From an uncultured Paraglaciecola sp. (GTDB lineage Bacteria > Pseudomonadota > Gammaproteobacteria > Enterobacterales > Alteromonadaceae): DNA of 6,934 nt. Positions 1 to 6,364 of the stretch are shown here, in pieces. Both the position numbers and the translations under genes were made by a program. Positions within the stretch are counted from its first letter, which is position 1. Every line of letters starts with the position of its first letter. The stretch lies in contig CAJQKX010000703.1 in NCBI GenBank assembly GCA_905479025.1, positions 1-6,934 of the forward strand, in the 5' to 3' direction. The notes beneath the pieces are model-generated. The model did not search any database. It had not been told where the DNA came from and saw only the letters and a list, made by a program, of their open reading frames with translations.

Positions 1-1
1 C

Positions 2-1018
2 TGTGGTGTACTGCCCATTACCCGATTGATGCAACACTTTGGTAGAAAGCCCGTTTTTATTGCTGCCACCATCCTAGGTGCTCTGGTTGCGCTAATGGCC
101 GCGGCAAGTGTTGTTAATAGTAGCTTCTGGGGGTTAGTGATATCTGCGTTTTTATTGGGCGTTATGATGTCTGCGATCCAACAAATTCGGTTTGCGGCTA
201 TGGAGTCAGTGCCTGTTGATTTGATACCTAAAGCGGCTTCAACCGTGTTGTTGGGTGGCTTAGTGGCCGCTATCTTAGGACCGGAGTTAGTGACTCTGGG
301 TCAACAGGTTAACCAACAAACCTTTGTGGGGGCATTTTATCTGACGGCAGCCTTACTGGTATTGTGCAGCCTACTTTTTACCCAGATTGATAATACTCAC
401 GTTGTCACAGAAAAATCTGCAGATACCGGACGAAAATTACGTGTGATAACGAGCCAACCGGTGTTTGTTTTGGCTGTTTCAGCCTCAGTCGTAGGGTATG
501 CCTTGATGAGCTTTATTATGACGGCCACACCTGTGCATATGCACGTGCATGAAGCTTATTCTTTGCAGAATACAAAGTGGGTGATCCAAAGCCATATCTT
601 TGCGATGTTCTTCCCGTCATTATTCAGTGGTTGGTTAATCAGTAAATTGGGTACCTCGACTGTTATCTATTTGGGATTATTCTCTTATGTCGCCACCATA
701 TTAATCGCCCTGACAGGTAGCGAATGGTTGAACTATTTGATCGCTTTGGTGTTACTAGGTATTGGCTGGAACTTTTTATTTGTCGGTGGGACTGTATTAC
801 TCTCACAAAGTTATCAGCCTAATGAAAGATTTAAAGTTCAAGGTTTAAATGAGTTTTTAGTATTTGGGTGTCAAGCTATGGCTGCATTAAGTGCAGGAGT
901 ATTTCTCAACTCGATCGATTGGCGTGGTTTATTGCTCGCTAGTTCTACTATCATCGTCATCCAATTAATAGTGATTACATGGCAACAAATCAGACAAAAG
1001 CAGCTTTCCACAGATTAA
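2..1018 (+). CDS. MFS transporter, C-terminal part (5' end outside window)
   Basis: This is an inner-membrane major facilitator superfamily permease whose substrate cannot be told from sequence. The frame is open from base 2, so the true start lies to the left; the TTG at 26 is only the first start-like codon in view. The first visible residues end in a HFGRK element, which matches MFS motif A in the loop after TM2. About ten hydrophobic segments follow (for example around FIAATILGALVALMAA, FWGLVISAFLLGVMM, YLIALVLLGIGWNFLF and LLLASSTIIVIQLIVI), with a polar central loop at about residues 130-145. Twelve helices are usual, so roughly the first two are missing. The stretch MTATPVHMHVH at the start of the second half is histidine-rich. 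The gene ends with TAA 28 bases before the DUF1653 gene and is probably co-transcribed with it. The MFS call is firm and the substrate is unknown. Confidence 0.9.
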   Translation, partial: CGVLPITRLMQHFGRKPVFIAATILGALVALMAAASVVNSSFWGLVISAFLLGVMMSAIQQIRFAAMESVPVDLIPKAASTVLLGGLVAAILGPELVTLGQQVNQQTFVGAFYLTAALLVLCSLLFTQIDNTHVVTEKSADTGRKLRVITSQPVFVLAVSASVVGYALMSFIMTATPVHMHVHEAYSLQNTKWVIQSHIFAMFFPSLFSGWLISKLGTSTVIYLGLFSYVATILIALTGSEWLNYLIALVLLGIGWNFLFVGGTVLLSQSYQPNERFKVQGLNEFLVFGCQAMAALSAGVFLNSIDWRGLLLASSTIIVIQLIVITWQQIRQKQLSTD

Positions 1019-1046
1019 AAATCAACCTAGATAAAGAGGAATAAGC

Positions 1047-1256
1047 ATGTCATTGGAAATAGGTCGTTACCGTCATTACAAAGGGAATGAATACGAAGTG
1101 ATTGGTGTGGCCAAACACTCTGAAGATGAAACTAATTTAGTAGTTTATAGACCTCTGTATGGTGAAAAAGGCCTGTGGGTGAGACCTTTGGATATGTTTG
1201 TTGAAACGGTAGAGGTTGATGGCGAAACAAAAGCAAGGTTTAAATATATTGGTTAA
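1047..1256 (+). CDS. DUF1653 domain-containing small protein
   Basis: This is a 69-residue soluble protein that is almost entirely one DUF1653 domain (PF07866). The family signature is visible: GRYRHYKGNEYEVIG near the N-terminus (about residues 6-20), then HSEDETNLVVYRPLYG, then LWVRPLDMFVE (about 43-53). The length is normal for the family. No biochemical function is established for it. The ATG is preceded by a clear ribosome-binding site, AGAGGA, about seven bases upstream (around 1035-1040). There is no signal peptide or membrane segment, so it should be cytoplasmic. It lies 28 bases downstream of the MFS gene on the same strand and shares its apparent terminator; whether the two work together is unknown. 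Its stop codon lies inside the left arm of the downstream stem-loop. Confidence 0.92.
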   Translation: MSLEIGRYRHYKGNEYEVIGVAKHSEDETNLVVYRPLYGEKGLWVRPLDMFVETVEVDGETKARFKYIG

Positions 1257-1279
1257 TCATAAAGATTAACCAATATATT
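1243..1279. terminator. Stem-loop terminator between convergent genes
   Basis: A perfect 16-bp inverted repeat (arms 1243-1258 and 1264-1279, AATATATTGGTTAATC and its complement) encloses a five-base loop ATAAA. It lies between the convergent DUF1653 and NhaC genes. On the plus strand a short T run (1284-1287) follows after four bases. On the minus strand there is no immediate T run, so termination is better supported rightward, although the symmetric stem could serve both directions. The stem is AT-rich (four G-C pairs). The TAA stop of the DUF1653 gene (1254-1256) is part of the left arm. Confidence 0.6.
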
Positions 1280-1310
1280 AGTGTTTTAAAAACAAAATTA
1301 AATATCTCTT

Positions 1311-3038
1311 CTAGGCAAAAAACAAAACTGTAGCCGTCCACAAGAGCGCAGCAAGAGAGGCCGCATAAGTGGCTGGTACAATCTGCGACTTTACGTGATC
1401 CATTAGGTCGCAGCCTGTGGTCATAGAGCTCAAAATAGTGGTGTCTGAAATAGGTGAACACTGATCACCATATACACTACCATTCAAAATGGTAGCGAAA
1501 CATACCATCATAAACAATTCCGGGTTTTCTAAGCCTTGGCTTTGGGCAATAGTCCAAGCCAAAGGCAAGCCTAATGGAAAAGCAATAGCGTAAGTACCCC
1601 AGCTTGTGCCCGTTGAAAAAGCGATAAGCATAGTCATAAGTTGTAATATTATAGGTAAACACCAATACGGAATGTGCTCGCCTAAAGACTCAACCAAATA
1701 AATGCCACCGCCTAACTGTTTACTCAGCACACCTATAGTTAAGGCAAACATTAATATGACCGAAGCTACCACCACCCCTTTTAAACCATTTCCGAAGCCG
1801 TCTAACACCTCTTTAAGTGCCATACCTTTAGCCAACGCCATAAAAATAGACAGAAACAAAGCGCCTGAAAATGCCCAATGAATTTGTGGTGAGCCTGTCA
1901 CAAAGTAGGATCCAATAGCGATAATAATTAAGCTAACTAAAGGTAAGATAAACTCTAGCCTGTGGGCTTTATATCCATCAGGGACTTGGCTTTGGTGTAA
2001 TTCTTTAGCGCTAACAGGAGACGCGTTAGGCGCGTCTAATTCGCCTGTTTCAATTACACGTTTAATTGCTTTTTTAAGGGGGGAGCCACTGAAGGTCGTG
2101 ATATTGAGGCTAAGTAATAAGGTACCCAACACAGCAAAAATTGCGTAGAAACTAAAAGGGATACTGGCAAAAAAGAACGCTACCCTGTCGCTTTCTGTGG
2201 CCAAAAATGCCACTCCTGGAATAAACAAAAAGGCTTGCACATAAGCAGGCCAAGCATTAAATGCAATGATTGACGCAATAGGTGATGCAGTAGAGTCGAC
2301 CACATAACTGAGTTCTTCATGGCTGACTCCAGCCTTATCTGCAATAGGTTTAACCGTTGTACCTACTAATACCGTACTCATAGTCCCCCCTTGAAAAAAC
2401 ACTAAACCTAGAAACCAAGTAACAACCTTGGCTGAGCGTGGCCCTTTTACATAATGTTGACTCATATGGTTGGCAAAAGCCTGAGCGGCACCCGTTTTTG
2501 CCCACATCCCCATTAAGCCGCCAAGTAACCATAAATATAAAATCAAAATAGATGCCGCGCTCGACGTGCCGATATTAGGGATAAATACTTCATGGGTGAT
2601 ATCAAATCGTCCTAACATCACTGCACCAATCACTATACCGCAAAACAGAGCCACCAAAGGCTCTCGCGTCATTAAACACAATACAACAGCGACTAAAGCA
2701 GGCAATAAGGACCAAATACCAAAATGAAAGTCTGCTTTGAGTAAAACCACATCCTCAATAGTATTTTTATAAACCCATTGTTGCGACAAGGAAGGTTTGC
2801 TTTGTTGGATATTCAGCATTGATTGTCTTAAAGGAGACTCGGAATAAGGTACAAGATCTTCTATCACGTTCTCTTGACCGCTGGCGCGAAAAGCCAGTTG
2901 TCCCAACTCATTGTTATAAGTTTGATATTGTAACTGAGACTCAACCCAAGTCGGGTTGACATTGAAGTTAATAAAAAACGCAGTCGCCAGGCTGAGCACA
3001 AATAAAATAAAACTAATACGTTTTGTAAATTGAAACAT
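1311..3038 (-). CDS. NhaC-family Na+/H+ antiporter
   Basis: This is a polytopic inner-membrane antiporter (PF03553, NhaC family) expected to exchange Na+ for H+; relatives can also exchange organic acids (MleN), so the exact substrate is open. It has 575 residues. One N-terminal hydrophobic helix (about 8-24) is followed by a polar stretch of about 80 residues (27-105) with no hydrophobic segment, probably periplasmic, and then many membrane helices from about 107 onward. Family motifs are FQGGTMSTVLVGTT (215-228), VVDSTASPIASI (246-257), FSTGTSWGTYA (474-484) and GDQCSPISDTTILSS (524-538). The two Asp-Ser/Pro motifs in the two halves reflect the internal repeat of this fold. The ATG has only a weak upstream Shine-Dalgarno-like AAGAT. 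The gene diverges from the MBL hydrolase gene across 94 bases and converges on DUF1653. It appears intact. Confidence 0.9.
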   Translation of the reverse strand: MFQFTKRISFILFVLSLATAFFINFNVNPTWVESQLQYQTYNNELGQLAFRASGQENVIEDLVPYSESPLRQSMLNIQQSKPSLSQQWVYKNTIEDVVLLKADFHFGIWSLLPALVAVVLCLMTREPLVALFCGIVIGAVMLGRFDITHEVFIPNIGTSSAASILILYLWLLGGLMGMWAKTGAAQAFANHMSQHYVKGPRSAKVVTWFLGLVFFQGGTMSTVLVGTTVKPIADKAGVSHEELSYVVDSTASPIASIIAFNAWPAYVQAFLFIPGVAFLATESDRVAFFFASIPFSFYAIFAVLGTLLLSLNITTFSGSPLKKAIKRVIETGELDAPNASPVSAKELHQSQVPDGYKAHRLEFILPLVSLIIIAIGSYFVTGSPQIHWAFSGALFLSIFMALAKGMALKEVLDGFGNGLKGVVVASVILMFALTIGVLSKQLGGGIYLVESLGEHIPYWCLPIILQLMTMLIAFSTGTSWGTYAIAFPLGLPLAWTIAQSQGLENPELFMMVCFATILNGSVYGDQCSPISDTTILSSMTTGCDLMDHVKSQIVPATYAASLAALLWTATVLFFA

Positions 3039-3132
3039 GCAGAGTATCTTAACGGCTTTGTATAACCATAGTTTGTAGTCTGTTGCAGCAAACGTCTAGG
3101 ATTTACTTAATTTTAATCAAGGAAAAACATGT
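3039..3132. promoter_or_regulatory. Divergent promoter region between NhaC and MBL genes
   Basis: This 94-base AT-rich spacer must carry the promoters of both divergent genes, unless one is read from farther away. For the rightward gene, the best match I see is TTGCAG (3083-3088), a 17-base spacer, then CTTAAT (3106-3111), with an AAGGA ribosome-binding site at 3119-3123. TTGTAG (3073-3078) is an alternative -35. For the leftward gene no good -35/-10 pair is clear. TTGCAGCAA (3083-3091) is a small perfect palindrome about the central A and could be an operator half-site, but it is short enough to be chance. The promoter elements are weak matches and inferred. Confidence 0.35.
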
Positions 3133-3945
3133 ATGCGCCCAAAAATTCTTTTAGTGACTGTGATGACGACTCTGTTTTCAGCCAGTTCAAGCTTTGCACA
3201 AGACAAGTGGGATAAAGTCGAAGTCACTAGCCAACCTGTGAGTGGATCGGTACATATGTTAATGGGGAGTGGCGGCAATATCGGTGTATCAATTGGCGAT
3301 GATGGGATATTGATCATCGATGATCAATATGCCCCACTAGCTAAAAAAATAGCAGGAGCAATTGGTGATATTTCAAATCAACAAATTAAATATATTGTGA
3401 ACACTCACTACCATGGTGATCACACGGGCTCTAATGCTTACTTCAAAGAAGTGAAAGGCACTACCATTTTTGCACATGACAAGGTGCGTCAACGTTTAGC
3501 CGATAAAGACGACCATCAACATGCTTCACTTCCTGTTGTGACTTATCAACAAGGTGTGACCTTTCATCTTAACGGCGACACCATCAAAGTGATGCATTTG
3601 CCAGCAGGTCATACGGACAGCGATAACGTTGTATGGTTTGAAGAAGCCAATGTTTTACACCCAGGAGACTTATTTTTTCAAGGCCGTTTTCCGTACATTG
3701 ATCTGAATGGTGGGGGCACGGTTGCGGGTTATATTAAGAATGTAACTCAACTAATAGGTATGCTGAAAGACGATACAAAAATTATCCCAGGGCATGGTGA
3801 TTTAGCCACTAAAGCCGATTATCAAAAGGCCTTGGATATGCTTGTTGATACTGCTGCCATAGTAAGAAGTATGAAAATCAAAGGCATGAGCGTTGAAGAT
3901 GCAGTGAAACAAGGTTTAGGTGAGATGTACACAGCCTGGTCATGA
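3133..3945 (+). CDS. Exported metallo-beta-lactamase-fold hydrolase, C-terminus cut by TGA
   Basis: This is a zinc-dependent hydrolase of the MBL fold, 270 residues to the first stop. A Sec signal peptide (hydrophobic 5-20, probable cleavage after A22 in SSSFA-QD) places it in the periplasm. Metal-site residues are visible: THYHGDH (H92, H94, D96, H97), AGHTDSD (H160), HPGDL (D179) and PGHGD (H221). A bridging Asp at D179, as in glyoxalase II-like members, replaces the Cys of B1 beta-lactamases. A role as a broad thioester or ester hydrolase is therefore more likely than true beta-lactamase activity, but the substrate is unknown. The ATG has AAGGA nine bases upstream. The TGA at 3943-3945 interrupts a family-typical tail; reading through would give 288 residues ending at 3999 (see the next feature). 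All metal ligands are kept, so the short form might still fold, but this is uncertain. Confidence 0.88.
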   Translation: MRPKILLVTVMTTLFSASSSFAQDKWDKVEVTSQPVSGSVHMLMGSGGNIGVSIGDDGILIIDDQYAPLAKKIAGAIGDISNQQIKYIVNTHYHGDHTGSNAYFKEVKGTTIFAHDKVRQRLADKDDHQHASLPVVTYQQGVTFHLNGDTIKVMHLPAGHTDSDNVVWFEEANVLHPGDLFFQGRFPYIDLNGGGTVAGYIKNVTQLIGMLKDDTKIIPGHGDLATKADYQKALDMLVDTAAIVRSMKIKGMSVEDAVKQGLGEMYTAWS

Positions 3946-3999
3946 AGTTTTATCACTGAAAAAAGGTGGATTACGACTCTTTACAAGGGCCTGAATTGA
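3946..3999 (+). pseudogene. Separated C-terminal tail of the MBL hydrolase
   Basis: Immediately after the TGA, in the same frame, 17 codons encode SFITEKRWITTLYKGLN before the next stop (TGA, 3997-3999). Relatives of this hydrolase, as I recall them, end in a pattern like W-x-W-x-F-I-x-x-x-R-W-I-x-T-L. The visible residues around the stop read AWS-stop-SFITEKRWITTL, so the stop sits where the second Trp would be. One G-to-A change (TGG to TGA) explains this. The tail is therefore either lost by a nonsense mutation, rescued by UGA read-through, or cut off by a sequencing error. The recalled tail pattern is from memory of the family and was not aligned. Confidence 0.6.
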
Positions 4000-4283
4000 T
4001 CAAAGCCAGTCATCAGGCAAACTACTCATGGGGAGGGCCAAATATGACCTACCCCATGACTGACAATAAGTTTTTTAAACACAGAACACGTCAAAACATG
4101 TTGCCTGCTCAATGATGAGCAGCAACATCAAGCCTTTCAGCGCAAACCGCTAAAAATGCTTCTTTATATGTATTCACAGAGCATGCAGCAGCTTACGGCT
4201 GTTATTGAACGCTTGGTTTTATTGAAACAGAGCACCCAGGTAAGGCCAAGGTCCAATTTAACATTACCAACCTGACCTCTTAA
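3966..4283 (+). pseudogene. Degenerate GNAT-type N-acetyltransferase remnant
   Basis: This 318-base stretch holds pieces of one protein in two frames. In frame with base 3966, about 49 codons read DYDSLQGPELIKAS, ANYSWGGPNMTYPMTDNKFF and HRTRQNMLP, then hit two stops (4113-4118). One frame over, LLNDEQQHQAF (4105-4137) continues the sense, which points to a small indel near 4105. Back in the first frame, AKNASLYVFTEHAAAYGCY (4152-4205) and, after a TGA at 4206-4208, TLGFIETEHPGKAKV lead to a TAA (4281-4283). The pattern A-x-x-x-x-Y-x-x-LGF-x-ET is typical of the GNAT C-terminus. The central acetyl-CoA-binding segment (motif A) is absent, so perhaps 40-60 residues are deleted. The 5' end overlaps the MBL tail by about 34 bases. 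The product must be non-functional. Family assignment is by pattern recognition only. Confidence 0.6.
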
Positions 4284-4317
4284 TTTAAATAACCCGAATG
4301 CTGGTTAGATAGCCAAA

Positions 4318-5967
4318 TTAAGGCGTTTTTGTAAAACGTCTTTCACCCGCAATCCATGTCTCAAGCACTTGTACTTTCCAAATATCCTGTGGTGAAATGG
4401 TAAAAATGTCTTGGTCTATCAAAATAAAGTCGGCCCATTTACCTTCGGTTAAACCACCTAAAATATTTTCTTGATGGGCTGCATAAGCAGCGTCTAGGGT
4501 AAAACCACGGAAAGCTTGTTTGACTGTCACCGCTTCGCTAGGTATCCAACCTTTGTTAGGTGAGTCATTGCGATCTTGTCTGGTGACTGCAGCGTGTAAA
4601 CCAAAAAATGGGTTGGAGAGCTCTACTGGGAAATCAGAACCGAACGCCACTGGGGAGTCTTGTTTCAAGAAGGTTTGCCATGCGTAAGCGCCTTTGAGCC
4701 TGTCGGCGCCTACCCTATCTTCAGCCATATTCATATCGCTAGTAGCATGGGTGGGTTGCATGGCAGGAATAATATTCAGCGTTTTAAATCGTGGAATATC
4801 GTCAACATTAATAACTTGGGCATGTTCTACACGGTTACGTAGTGATTTGCCTCCAATGCGTTTAAAGCTATCAGCAAACTGATCTAGTGCTAAGCGATTG
4901 GCTTTATCGCCAATCGCATGAAAGTTAAGTTGGAAACCATTACCTAATACCAAATCAAATAACGGTTTCAAATCTCGTTCCCGGGTAACCAATAAACCAC
5001 TGTTATCCATATCGTCAGAATAGGGTTGCAACAAAGCTGCACCTCGACTGCCTAATGCGCCATCACCATATAATTTCACACTCCTAACTGATAACCAATC
5101 GTGCTGATCTTGCACATGACCCTTTTCTAACAATTGATTTAACTGGGGGGAGGTTGCCGCAATCATGGGATAAATTCGCACAGGTAATGAGTGCTCTTCC
5201 ACACGTTTTTGGTAGTAATCGTATACAGCGAGGTCAATACCCGCGTCATGGACACTAGTGATACCTTCAGAGAGAAGATGTTTGCCTGCAGCATTCAACT
5301 GGGCAGTTAAAATCGCTTCAGATGTTTTAGGCAGATATTTGAGCAGGAGATTCTCGGCGTTATCAATTAAGACCCCTGTAGGATTACCTTTTTTATCTCG
5401 AACAATTTTGCCACCTGGCGGGTCGAGTGTATCTCTAGTAATACCAGCAATTTCAAGTGCCTTGCTATTCACCCAACTTGCATGACCATCCACTCTGGAC
5501 AACACCACAGGTTTATCATTGACATATTCATCTAACAAATTAGCAGTGGGGTAAGCTTTGCCGAGCCAAAGTACTTGATTCCAGCCGCGTCCAATTATCC
5601 ACGCTAAACCCTGTTGATTTTTAGCATAAGCTTGTACCATTTTTGCAGCATCTAAAGCAGATTGACTCTCTCGCAAGTCAACTTGTAATAAGGTTTCACC
5701 TAGTCCCATTACATGCCCATGGGCGTCAATGAGTCCTGGTAACAGCACCTTATTTTGACCGTCGATGAAGGTTGCATTAGGATAAGTCTGGCTAAGCTCT
5801 TCTGCGCCAATTGCCACAACTTTTCCACCATCGAACACCATGTTTGAAAAGTGAATTAGCTCTCCAGCATTATTGAGAGTGTAACCTTTTACATTACCAA
5901 TATGGCTAGGTGCAGCCAGCACCAAGGAACTGAAAAAAAACAAGCAGGCAAACAATATTATCTTCAC
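4318..5967 (-). CDS. Periplasmic amidohydrolase, Amidohydro_3 / YtcJ type
   Basis: This is a metal-dependent hydrolase of 549 residues in the amidohydrolase superfamily (PF07969). Relatives cleave C-N bonds in amides or N-substituted formamides; the substrate here is unknown. The signal peptide (hydrophobic 3-18, likely cleavage near VLA-AP) indicates export. A small N-terminal beta-domain precedes the barrel. Motifs are DAHGH (81-85, metal-binding H83 and H85), VDGHASWVNSKAL (159-171), VHDAG (239-243), VKLYGDGALGSRGA (297-310, K298), NFHAIGDKAN (348-357), VEHAQ (380-384), MQPTHATSD (403-411) and FGSDFPVE (442-449, D445). The C-terminus returns to the beta-domain (GKWADFILID). The start is GTG; it is the only start that keeps the signal peptide, since the next Met is at 43, and GAGAA lies about five bases upstream. 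The length is normal and there are no lesions. It is convergent with the decayed region to its left. Confidence 0.9.
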   Translation of the reverse strand: MKIILFACLFFFSSLVLAAPSHIGNVKGYTLNNAGELIHFSNMVFDGGKVVAIGAEELSQTYPNATFIDGQNKVLLPGLIDAHGHVMGLGETLLQVDLRESQSALDAAKMVQAYAKNQQGLAWIIGRGWNQVLWLGKAYPTANLLDEYVNDKPVVLSRVDGHASWVNSKALEIAGITRDTLDPPGGKIVRDKKGNPTGVLIDNAENLLLKYLPKTSEAILTAQLNAAGKHLLSEGITSVHDAGIDLAVYDYYQKRVEEHSLPVRIYPMIAATSPQLNQLLEKGHVQDQHDWLSVRSVKLYGDGALGSRGAALLQPYSDDMDNSGLLVTRERDLKPLFDLVLGNGFQLNFHAIGDKANRLALDQFADSFKRIGGKSLRNRVEHAQVINVDDIPRFKTLNIIPAMQPTHATSDMNMAEDRVGADRLKGAYAWQTFLKQDSPVAFGSDFPVELSNPFFGLHAAVTRQDRNDSPNKGWIPSEAVTVKQAFRGFTLDAAYAAHQENILGGLTEGKWADFILIDQDIFTISPQDIWKVQVLETWIAGERRFTKTP

Positions 5968-5980
5968 AAGAGTTCTCGTA

Positions 5981-5991
5981 TAAACGTTTCA
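5981..5991 (-). promoter_or_regulatory. Possible LacI/Cra-type operator
   Basis: The minus strand reads TGAAACGTTTA here, with the palindromic core AAACGTTT (5982-5989). This resembles sites bound by LacI-family regulators such as Cra/FruR (TGAAACGTTTCA). It lies about 15 bases upstream of the amidohydrolase start codon, where a bound repressor could block transcription or translation. It is one imperfect site and no regulator gene is in view. Confidence 0.25.
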
Positions 5992-6067
5992 CTCAATTTG
6001 CCCTAGATTTTTAGTGGATGCAATACTTGTATAGTGATGAGCGTTTATAAATGAGATGGGTTACTGT

Positions 6068-6095
6068 TTTAGAATGAAAGAAAAATTTGTGGCAA
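6068..6095 (-). promoter_or_regulatory. Candidate sigma-70 promoter for the amidohydrolase
   Basis: Read on the minus strand, TTGCCA (6090-6095, five of six matches to the -35 consensus) is followed by a 16-base spacer and TCTAAA (6068-6073, four of six matches to the -10). Transcription would start near 6060 and leave a leader of about 95 bases before the GTG at 5967. It is the best pair I found in the spacer, but matches of this quality are common in AT-rich DNA. Confidence 0.3.
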
Positions 6096-6364
6096 TCGAG
6101 CTAATCTTGACCACTCATCATGCTGAGACACGCAGCTTTATTTAAAAAGGCTGATAATTTTTTAATAAACGTTATCTAGCGACAATCGATTAGAGCGTTA
6201 AACAAGGTGGCACAACCACTATATCGGTTTAACATTTTCTCTTGCTCATTCACTTATACCCTCTTGCTCTACATCTTTTTTTAAATCATATTACTGGCAC
6301 AGGTGATTTCGAAGCCTTTTACTGATCTTTAATGAAGTGGCGTTTTTAACCTATTTTATTCAGT

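Larger units (their letters stand above)
5968..6364. other. Gene-free intergenic region upstream of amidohydrolase
   Basis: These 397 AT-rich bases lie between the amidohydrolase start and the end of the dehydratase remnant, both on the minus strand. I see no convincing gene in either direction; the longest start-to-stop stretch noticed is 23 codons (6073-6144, plus) without a ribosome-binding site. It holds a candidate leftward promoter (6068-6095), three copies of the heptamer ATAAACG or its complement, and an all-AT imperfect inverted repeat (6138-6148 with 6158-6168, one mismatch). No T-tailed terminator for the dehydratase remnant was recognised. Confidence 0.6.

Noticed and set aside
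1240..1461. Open frames of 60-75 codons on either strand inside the antiporter, MBL and amidohydrolase genes
   Set aside because: They overlap strongly supported genes in other frames and show no family motifs, so they are chance frames.
4026..4076. Hairpin TCATGGGG/CCCCATGA with a T6 run further on, resembling a terminator after the MBL gene
   Set aside because: The T run starts 12 bases beyond the stem, and the stem falls inside codons of the acetyltransferase relic (SWGGPNMTYPM), so the symmetry may be incidental.
4100..4126. Ten-pair hairpin with one bulge (GTTGCCTGCTC with GAGCAGCAAC)
   Set aside because: It lacks an adjacent T run on the plus strand and lies within the relic's coding sequence; on the minus strand it is about 190 bases beyond the amidohydrolase stop.
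4060..4275. Open stretch of about 72 codons in a second plus frame, possible separate small gene
   Set aside because: Only a short part (LLNDEQQHQAF) looks protein-like, and it fits the acetyltransferase relic as a frameshifted piece. There is no ribosome-binding site before any of its ATG codons.
4318..4345. Small inverted repeat at the end of the amidohydrolase gene (GACGTTTT with AAAACGCC on the minus strand), possible terminator
   Set aside because: It lies within the last codons, has a mismatch in the stem and no T run follows it.
6073..6144. 23-codon ORF on the plus strand in the intergenic region
   Set aside because: It has no ribosome-binding site, no recognisable sequence and a length expected by chance.
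6138..6168. All-AT imperfect inverted repeat, possible terminator
   Set aside because: The stem has no G-C pairs and one mismatch; such repeats are common by chance in AT-rich spacers.
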